Below, piece after piece: positions 37,101 through 43,484 of a DNA stretch of 43,484 bases. Position numbers and translations under genes: made by a program. The notes below the pieces were generated by a model. The model saw nothing but the letters and a program-made list of their open reading frames with translations. It ran no database searches and was not told the DNA's origin. Source of the DNA: Paracoccaceae bacterium (GTDB taxonomy: Bacteria > Pseudomonadota > Alphaproteobacteria > Rhodobacterales > Rhodobacteraceae); NCBI GenBank assembly GCA_027000645.1, contig JALTNO010000283.1:1-43484 (forward strand). The letters run 5' to 3'. Position 1 is the first letter of the stretch. The number at the start of each line of letters is the position of its first letter.

Positions 37101-38258
37101 ATGATGAATCAGTCGCAGATCCTCGCCCCCGATGCGCGCGCCGCCCGGCACCAGGTCTGGGACGTTTTCCTGCGCCTGTTTCACTGGTCGCTGGCGGCGT
37201 CGGTCACGGTGGCGCTGGTGACGGGGTTCCTTCTGGATGCCTCGTGGGTCCGGCTGCACCTGGGCGCGGGCATCCTTGCGGTGATCCTCGTGATGGCGCG
37301 GATCGTCTGGGGGTTTGCCGGCCCGGCCTATGCCCGGTTCGAGCAGTTCCTGCCGCGCCCGGGCGCACTGCGCGCCTATCTGCGCGAACATCTCGCCGGG
37401 GCGCCCCGTCGCCGCCATGTCGGTCACAACCCGCTGGGCGCGCTGATGGTGGTGGCGCTGCTGCTGGCCGTTCTCGGGCTGGGCGCCACCGGTCTTGCCT
37501 ATCTGGGCGGCGGGCTGAAGACCGGGCCGCTGGCCACGATCCTGCCGGCCACGCAGACCGGGTTCTGGTCCGAAACCCATGAAGCCCTGGCCGCGATCAT
37601 CCTCGGCCTGATCGTACTGCATCTTGGCGGCGTGATTCATGAAAGCCGCCGCTGCGGCGAAAACCTGGCGCGGGCCATGGTCACCGGCTGCAAGGAGGCC
37701 CGCTCGGGCGATCTGGTCGCCCCGCACCGGCCGGCCAGGCCGATCCTGGCGGCGGCGGTTGTCCTGGCCCTGCTGGCCTCGGGCGGTGCGGCGGTGGTCG
37801 CCCTGTCAGGCCGGCCGCTGCAGGACCCGCCGGTGGCGGCGGCCGAATTCCCCGCCGTTTACGCCGATGAATGCGCCGCCTGTCACATGGCCTATCACCC
37901 GGCGCTGAGATCGGCTTCGTCCTGGCAGGCGCTGATGGCCCGGCTCGACGACCATTTCGGCGAGGATGCCAGCCTGCCCGACGAGACGGGCGCCGAGATC
38001 ACCGCCTGGCTGACGGCCAATTCCGCCGAAACCGTGGACAACCGCCCCGCCAGCCTGTGGCGCGACCTGTCGCCCCTCCCGGTCGTGGCCTTGCCCGACA
38101 CCCCGCAATGGCAGGAGCTGCACGAGAACGTGGATCCGGCGCTTTTCAAGCGGCGCGCGGTCTATTCGCGGTCGAACTGCGCGGCCTGCCACCGTGACGC
38201 CGAAAGCGGCTGGTTCAGCCCCTTCGCAATTTCCATTCCAAAGGAGAACACGCAATGA
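37101..38258 (+). CDS. cytochrome b561-type membrane protein fused to a C-terminal diheme cytochrome c (DHC-like) domain
   Basis: LRLFHWSLAASVTVALVTGFLL...HLGGVIHESRR; then ECAACHMAY and NCAACHRDA heme motifs. Confidence 0.9.
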   Translation: MMNQSQILAPDARAARHQVWDVFLRLFHWSLAASVTVALVTGFLLDASWVRLHLGAGILAVILVMARIVWGFAGPAYARFEQFLPRPGALRAYLREHLAGAPRRRHVGHNPLGALMVVALLLAVLGLGATGLAYLGGGLKTGPLATILPATQTGFWSETHEALAAIILGLIVLHLGGVIHESRRCGENLARAMVTGCKEARSGDLVAPHRPARPILAAAVVLALLASGGAAVVALSGRPLQDPPVAAAEFPAVYADECAACHMAYHPALRSASSWQALMARLDDHFGEDASLPDETGAEITAWLTANSAETVDNRPASLWRDLSPLPVVALPDTPQWQELHENVDPALFKRRAVYSRSNCAACHRDAESGWFSPFAISIPKENTQ

Positions 38259-38650
38259 AAAAAGCCCTGATCCTGCCCGTCCTGCTGGCGATGGCGCCTC
38301 CGGCCTTGGCCGGGGATACCTCGCCCGGGGCGCTGATCGAGGCCTACAGCGCCCAGTCCGGTTCGGCGCCGGTGCCCGAAAACGGCAAGGCCCTGTTTCT
38401 GGGCAAGCATGTCGGGGGCAAGCCCGATACGCCCTCATGCGCGACCTGCCACACGAACGATCCCCGCAAGGGCGGTCAGGCACGGACCGGAAAGCCGATC
38501 GACCCCATGGCCCCTTCGGTGAATCCGAAGCGCTTCACCGATACCAGGTTCGTCGAGAAATGGTTTCGCCGCAACTGCAACTCGGTCCTGGGGCGCGAAT
38601 GCAGCGCGCAGGAAAAGGCGGACATCATCGCCTGGCTGAGCAGCCTGTGA
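38255..38650 (+). CDS. sphaeroides heme protein (SHP)-like high-spin cytochrome c, DUF1924 family
   Basis: signal peptide, CATCH heme motif, KWFRRNCNSVLGREC; Asn at predicted mature position 88. Confidence 0.88.
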   Translation: MKKALILPVLLAMAPPALAGDTSPGALIEAYSAQSGSAPVPENGKALFLGKHVGGKPDTPSCATCHTNDPRKGGQARTGKPIDPMAPSVNPKRFTDTRFVEKWFRRNCNSVLGRECSAQEKADIIAWLSSL

Positions 38651-38681
38651 CGGACAGATGAGACAACGGAAAGGATCTCAC

Positions 38682-39143
38682 ATGAAACGCAACATTCTTC
38701 TTGCCTCGCTCATCATCGTGGCGATGCCCGCGCTTGCCGATGACGGGCGCATGATACGGCCGGTCACGAACGCATTGACCCAGTCCGAGTGCAGCGCCTG
38801 TCACATGGCCTATCCGGCCGGGTTCCTGCCGGCCCGGTCGTGGAAGAAGATCATGACCACGCTCGAAGATCATTTCGGCGAGGACGCGTCGCTGGACGAA
38901 GCCAGCCGGGCCGAGATCGAGGCCTATCTGGTGGCCAATGCGGCCGATGCCGGCGGGCGGCGGTCGGGGGTGCTGCGGCGGCTGGATGCGGCCGACACGC
39001 CCATGCGGATTTCCGAACTGCCGTGGTTCAGGCGCGAACACAGCGGCGAGGTGTCGCCGCGCCGGCTGAAGAAGGCCGGGTCCTGGGCCAACTGCAACGT
39101 CTGCCACCGCGGCGCGGAAAAGGGCTATTTCGAGGACGACTGA
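38682..39143 (+). CDS. periplasmic diheme cytochrome c (DHC)
   Basis: signal peptide; ECSACHMAY...SWKKIMTTLEDHFGEDASLDE...NCNVCHRGAEKGYFED. Confidence 0.9.
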   Translation: MKRNILLASLIIVAMPALADDGRMIRPVTNALTQSECSACHMAYPAGFLPARSWKKIMTTLEDHFGEDASLDEASRAEIEAYLVANAADAGGRRSGVLRRLDAADTPMRISELPWFRREHSGEVSPRRLKKAGSWANCNVCHRGAEKGYFEDD

Positions 39144-39293
39144 CCCCCCCAGCCCGTCCGGTTGCCGGTCGCAAGGGCCGGCGGCCGGGCGGCACCCACG
39201 CCTCTTCCGGGGCCGTCGATTTGCGGCCGAGGCACATGAGCGCCGGTCAGTCCCACCCCGCAGGGCCGGCGCGCGGCTCGCCCACGGGCGGGC

Positions 39294-39324
39294 AGGCGGG
39301 CACGACCGGAAGCGTGCCCGCCCT
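39294..39324 (-). terminator. GC-rich hairpin at the 3' end of the amidase gene
   Basis: AGGCGGGCACG-ACCGGAAG-CGTGCCCGCCCT; no U-tract. Confidence 0.4.
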
Positions 39325-40754
39325 CACCCCATCCGGTCCCAGAGCATGTCGCACATCCGGCCCAGCCGCGCCTCGATCGCGCCTGCGGCATCGACGGCCA
39401 GATCTTCGCGCCAGCGCCGGGCGACGATCTGCACGTTGATCGGCACCGGCCCGTCGGCGAGTTCGGCCAGCCGCGCCGGCACGCAGGCGGCGGGCAGGCC
39501 CATGAAGTTCATCGAATAGGACCACAGCGCCGATCCCAGCACCTCGCGCACGCCGTCGGCGCCTTCGGTGTCGCGGTCGGGACGGAAGAAGGGTTGCGGC
39601 AGGAACGGGGTCAGCACCAGCGGGAAGCGTTCGAGAAACAGCGACCATTCCCTGGCGTAATGGCTGCGCCGGGCCATCGCCTGCAACAGCTCGGCCCCCT
39701 GGAAGGGCGGGAACTGCGCGTAATATTCGTCGAAGATCGCGTTCAGCGTGGGCGAGCCGTACTTGCGCAGATCCTCGCCCATGAGTGCCTGCATCTCTCC
39801 CATCAGCGCGCGATAGCCGTCCAGTGCCGCCTCGCGCAGCACGGGGGGGGTCATTTCCACCACTTCGTATCCGGCATCCACCAGCGCGTCGCGGGCCATG
39901 TCGAGGGCGCGGGAGACCTCGGGGTGCAGGTCGAATTCCCAGGTTTCCTTGGTGAAGGCCACGCGAATCGGGATCTCGGGCCGGTCGCCGCGCCAGGGCA
40001 GGGGGACGTGGAATGGGTCGCGCGGGTCGGGAGCGGCGAGATGGGGCATCGCGAATCCCAGGTCGGCCGCGGTGCGGGCGATCAGCCCCTGTACCGACAT
40101 CGACTGGGCCAGCATCCCCCGTTCGGCGCTCTGGCTCGGGTTCCAGGCGGGCACCCGGCCGAGGCCGGGCTTGATCGCCACCGCCCCGGTGGCAGCGGCG
40201 GGAAAGCGCAGCGAGCCGCCGATATCGTTGCCATGGCCCAGCGGCGCCATGCCGGCCATCACCGACACTGCGGCACCGCCGGAGGAGCCGCCGCAGGAGA
40301 TGTGATCGCCCCAGGGGTTGCGGGTGCGGCCGTAAAGCGGGTTGTCGGTATCGGCGCGGAAGGAGAATTCGGGCGTGTTGGTGCGCCCGATCACCACCGC
40401 GCCCGCCTTCAGCAGGTTGTCCACCACCGGGGCGTTGGCGGGGGCGATCAGGTCCTTCAACGCGGTCACGCCGTTGGTGGTGGCGTGGCCTTTCTGGTCC
40501 ACGTTGACCTTGATCGTCACCGGCACGCCGAAAAGCGGCCCCATGCGCCGGCCCTCGGCGCGGGCGCGGTCAAGATCGCGGGCGCGCTCCAGGGCTTCGT
40601 CGGCGAGGTTTTCGACCACGGCGTTGAGCCGGGGGTTGACCGCGTTCATGCGGTCGATGGCTGCGCGGGTGACGGCCTCGACGGTGATGTCTCCGGCAAG
40701 CGTCCGGGTGGCGATCTCGGCGGCGCTCAGGCGCCACAGGTCTGTATTCGGCAT
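39324..40754 (-). CDS. amidase (amidase-signature family)
   Basis: GPLFGVPVTIKVNVDQKG, NPWGDHISCGGSSGGAAVSVMAGMAPLGHGNDIGGSLRFPAAATG. Confidence 0.93.
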   Translation of the reverse strand: MPNTDLWRLSAAEIATRTLAGDITVEAVTRAAIDRMNAVNPRLNAVVENLADEALERARDLDRARAEGRRMGPLFGVPVTIKVNVDQKGHATTNGVTALKDLIAPANAPVVDNLLKAGAVVIGRTNTPEFSFRADTDNPLYGRTRNPWGDHISCGGSSGGAAVSVMAGMAPLGHGNDIGGSLRFPAAATGAVAIKPGLGRVPAWNPSQSAERGMLAQSMSVQGLIARTAADLGFAMPHLAAPDPRDPFHVPLPWRGDRPEIPIRVAFTKETWEFDLHPEVSRALDMARDALVDAGYEVVEMTPPVLREAALDGYRALMGEMQALMGEDLRKYGSPTLNAIFDEYYAQFPPFQGAELLQAMARRSHYAREWSLFLERFPLVLTPFLPQPFFRPDRDTEGADGVREVLGSALWSYSMNFMGLPAACVPARLAELADGPVPINVQIVARRWREDLAVDAAGAIEARLGRMCDMLWDRMG

Positions 40755-40886
40755 GGTCGTTCTCTCCCGCCATGCAGCGTAAGCGCGATTCATCCGAACG
40801 CAAGGGAAAGCCGTGCGCAAGCGGCTTGAGGCGGTTTGCGCGGGGCATCGGGGGCCGGCCGGTGGCGGCAGGCGCGGGCGGTTCAG

Positions 40887-40960
40887 GCGGGGGCGCTGCC
40901 CCCGTCCGCCCGCGCGGCGGGCGGACTCCCCCGGAGTATTTTTCGGCAAGATGAAGGAGA
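40887..40960 (+). repeat. dispersed intergenic repeat copy 6
   Basis: GGCGGGGGCGCTGCCCCCG...ACTCCCCCGGAGTATTTTTCGGCAAGATGAAGG. Confidence 0.85.
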
Positions 40961-40971
40961 CGGCGTGCCGG

Positions 40972-42210
40972 TCACGGGGTCTGGAGGAGGCCGCGGGCCA
41001 CGTCTTCGCGGATTTCTCCGCGTTCGATCATCGCCCGTGCCACGCGGTCGATCTCGTCGCCCGAGGCGCCGGCGGCAATCGCCACGTTGCGGGCGTGAAG
41101 GCCCATGTGGCCGCGCTGGATACCCTCGGTGGCCAGCGCCCGCAGGGCCGAGAAATTCTGCACCAATCCCACCGCCGCCATCACCCGTGCCAGCCGGTCG
41201 GCGGTTTCCGCCCCCATGATCTTCAGCGCCGCCTGCGCCGAGGGGTGGGCACGGGTGGCGCCGCCGACGATGCCCGCCGCCAGAGGCAGTTCGAGGCGCC
41301 CCAGAAGGTCGCCCTGTGCGGTCTTTTCGTAATGCGTCAGCGGCCCGTAGCCGTCCCGCGCGGCGAAGGCGTGCGCCCCGGCCTCGAGTGCACGGGTATC
41401 GTTGCCGGTGGCCAGGGCAACAGCGTCGATGCCGTTCATGATCCCCTTGTTGTGGGTGGCCGCCCGATACGGATCGGCGGCGGCGAAGGCCCAGGCCGAG
41501 ACGATGCCTTCCACCGTTTCGGTGCCGATCGTCGCGGCCGGCCAGGTGGCCTCGGCCCGCACCAGCCGGCGGTCGGCGAGGTTGGAGAGGATCCGCAGCC
41601 CGACCGTGCCGCCGGTGATTTCCTCGACGAAGGGGGCGATGCGTTCGGCCATGGTGTTGACGGTGTTGGCCCCCATCGCGTCGCGCACGTCCACGATCAG
41701 GTGGACGACGAGGAAGGGGGGCACGATCCGCGCCTCGACCTCGCGGAAGCCGCCGCCGAGCCCGGTCAGGACCGGATCGCAGGCGTTGCAGCGCGCCGCG
41801 ATTTCCTCGTCCGCCGCCAGCACCGCCGCGCGGGCGGCCGCGAGGTCGTCCAGCCCCGTCACCTGCACCTGCGCGATCATCCGCGGCGGGTCGGCATCCG
41901 TCCTCACCCCGCCCCCCTCGCGGCAGGCCAGCGCCCCGTTGCACACGGCGGCGATGACCGAGCTTTCCTCGGTCGCCATCGGCACCAGCACGTCGCGCCC
42001 GTCGACGATCAGGTTGGTGGCGATGCCCAGCGGCACCGCCATGACCGAGATCACGTTCTCGGCCAGGTGATCGGCCAGTTCTCCATCATGGGCGGCGGCG
42101 GCCTCCAGATGGGCGCGGGTTTCGCTGTCGAGGCCCGCGGCCTCGGCCACCCGCGCCAGCCGCTCGGCGCGGGTGAGGTTGTGAAAGCCCGGAAGCCTGG
42201 ATGTGGTCAT
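40972..42210 (-). CDS. class II (degradative-type) hydroxymethylglutaryl-CoA reductase
   Basis: VDVRDAMGANTVNTMAERIAP, THNKGIMNGIDAVALATGNDTRALEAGAHAFAARDG, GHMGLHARNVAIAAGA. Confidence 0.93.
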   Translation of the reverse strand: MTTSRLPGFHNLTRAERLARVAEAAGLDSETRAHLEAAAAHDGELADHLAENVISVMAVPLGIATNLIVDGRDVLVPMATEESSVIAAVCNGALACREGGGVRTDADPPRMIAQVQVTGLDDLAAARAAVLAADEEIAARCNACDPVLTGLGGGFREVEARIVPPFLVVHLIVDVRDAMGANTVNTMAERIAPFVEEITGGTVGLRILSNLADRRLVRAEATWPAATIGTETVEGIVSAWAFAAADPYRAATHNKGIMNGIDAVALATGNDTRALEAGAHAFAARDGYGPLTHYEKTAQGDLLGRLELPLAAGIVGGATRAHPSAQAALKIMGAETADRLARVMAAVGLVQNFSALRALATEGIQRGHMGLHARNVAIAAGASGDEIDRVARAMIERGEIREDVARGLLQTP

Positions 42211-42323
42211 GTGCCTTCCCCCTCGCCCGCAGGGAAGCGGGCGGGCGCGGCGCTGTCAACCGCCGATGGGGGCAGGCAGCGCCGGCGGCGGGGACAGGGC
42301 CCCGCCGGGAATGCCGGGGCGGC

Positions 42324-43484
42324 CTACCCCTTGGGGTAGCCCAGCGTCTTCAGCGCCTCGCGGATCTCGTCGAGGATCGCCGGATCGTCGATGGTGGCCG
42401 GCATCTTGAATTCCTGCCCGTCGGCGATCTTGACCATGGTGCCGCGCAGGATCTTGCCCGAGCGTGTCTTGGGCAGGCGATCCACAACCACCGCCTGCTT
42501 GAAGGCGGCCACGGGTCCGATCTTTTCGCGCACCAGCTTCACCACCTCGGCCACGATCTCCTCATGGGGGCGGTTGGTGCCGGCGTTGAGGCACAGAAAA
42601 CCCACCGGCAACTGGCCCTTGAGGTCGTCCGACACGCCGATCACCGCGCATTCGGCCACGTCGGGGTGGCTGGCCAGAACCTCCTCCATCGCGCCTGTGG
42701 ACAGGCGATGGCCGGCCACGTTGATGACGTCATCGGTGCGCGCCATGATGTAGAGATAGCCATCCTCGTCCCTGTAACCCGCGTCGCCCGTTTCGTAGTA
42801 GCCGGGGAAATGCTCCAGATACGCCTTGCGGTAGCGCTCCTCGGCGTTCCACAGGGTGGGCAGCGTGCCCGGCGGCAGTGGCAGCTTCACCGCGATGGCG
42901 CCAAGCTCGCCCGCCGGCAGCTCGTGCCCGCCCTCGTCGAGGATGCGCACGTCGTAACCCGGCATCGGCACCGAGGGGCTTCCCAGCTTCACCGGCAGCT
43001 CCTCGATCCCCAGCGGGTTGGCGGCGATGGCCCAGCCGGTCTCGGTCTGCCACCAGTGGTCGATCACCGGCACGCCCAGATGCTCCTGCGCCCAGGTAAT
43101 GGTGTCGGGATCGGCGCGTTCCCCGGCCAGAAACAGGGCACGCAGGCAGGACAGGTCGTATTTCTTCAGCAACTCGCCCTTCGGGTCCTCGCGCTTGATC
43201 GCTCGGAAGGCGGTGGGCGCGGTGAAGAAGCTGCGCACCTTGTGTTCGGAAATCACCCGCCAGAAGGTGCCGGCATCGGGGGTGCCCACGGGCTTGCCCT
43301 CGAACACGATGGTGGTGTTGCCGTGCACCAGCGGCCCGTAGCAGATGTAGGAATGGCCCACGACCCAGCCCACGTCAGAGGCCGCCCAGAACACCTCGCC
43401 CGGATCGACGTTGTAGATGTTCTTCATGGTCCAGTTCAGCGCCACCAGCTGCCCGGCGGTCTGGCGCACCACGCCCTTGGGCTG
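42324..43484 (-). CDS. prpE: propionyl-CoA synthetase (PrpE-like AMP-forming acyl-CoA synthetase), 5' end beyond window
   Basis: DVGWVVGHSYICYGPL, VIDHWWQTETGWAIAANPLG, ARTDDVINVAGHRLSTGAMEE, KTRSGKILRGTM; frame open to window edge. Confidence 0.9.
   Translation of the reverse strand, partial: QPKGVVRQTAGQLVALNWTMKNIYNVDPGEVFWAASDVGWVVGHSYICYGPLVHGNTTIVFEGKPVGTPDAGTFWRVISEHKVRSFFTAPTAFRAIKREDPKGELLKKYDLSCLRALFLAGERADPDTITWAQEHLGVPVIDHWWQTETGWAIAANPLGIEELPVKLGSPSVPMPGYDVRILDEGGHELPAGELGAIAVKLPLPPGTLPTLWNAEERYRKAYLEHFPGYYETGDAGYRDEDGYLYIMARTDDVINVAGHRLSTGAMEEVLASHPDVAECAVIGVSDDLKGQLPVGFLCLNAGTNRPHEEIVAEVVKLVREKIGPVAAFKQAVVVDRLPKTRSGKILRGTMVKIADGQEFKMPATIDDPAILDEIREALKTLGYPKG

Overview
GC-rich chromosomal window from an alphaproteobacterium, most likely Rhodobacteraceae/Paracoccaceae judging from gene content and synteny. 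Blocks in order: DUF3553, olsBA (ornithine lipid), rpsB-tsf; a LuxR-type regulator translationally coupled to aroQ; MaoC and PAS proteins; yicC-gmk-gamma carbonic anhydrase; phoR-pstSCAB-phoU-phoB; xth; mmcB; tRNA-His; a minus-strand catabolic operon (N-formylglutamate amidohydrolase family, TRAP transporter, glutamine-synthetase-like enzyme, aldehyde and iron alcohol dehydrogenases) with a divergent RpiR regulator; two tRNA-Asp and one tRNA-Thr; murA, hisD, UPF0262, LMW phosphatase; a PepSY / response regulator / PhoQ-like kinase module next to a cytochrome b-SHP-diheme cytochrome c operon; amidase, class II HMG-CoA reductase and the 3' part of a propionyl-CoA synthetase gene. I see no CRISPR array, transposase, prophage or rRNA. 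The best candidate for a little-described system is the redox/sensory island at 34.6-39.1 kb. It has an O2-binding-type SHP cytochrome, two paralogous diheme modules (one fused to cytochrome b561), an adjacent two-component system, shared direct repeats upstream of both units, and a hairpin that would sequester the cytochrome b ribosome-binding site. Other notable signals are a gamma-glutamylation-type amine pathway with an RpiR operator-like palindrome, an SOS box at mmcB, a CtrA-type box, a Pho box and a dispersed intergenic repeat family. All calls are from reading the sequence and supplied ORFs; no searches were run.
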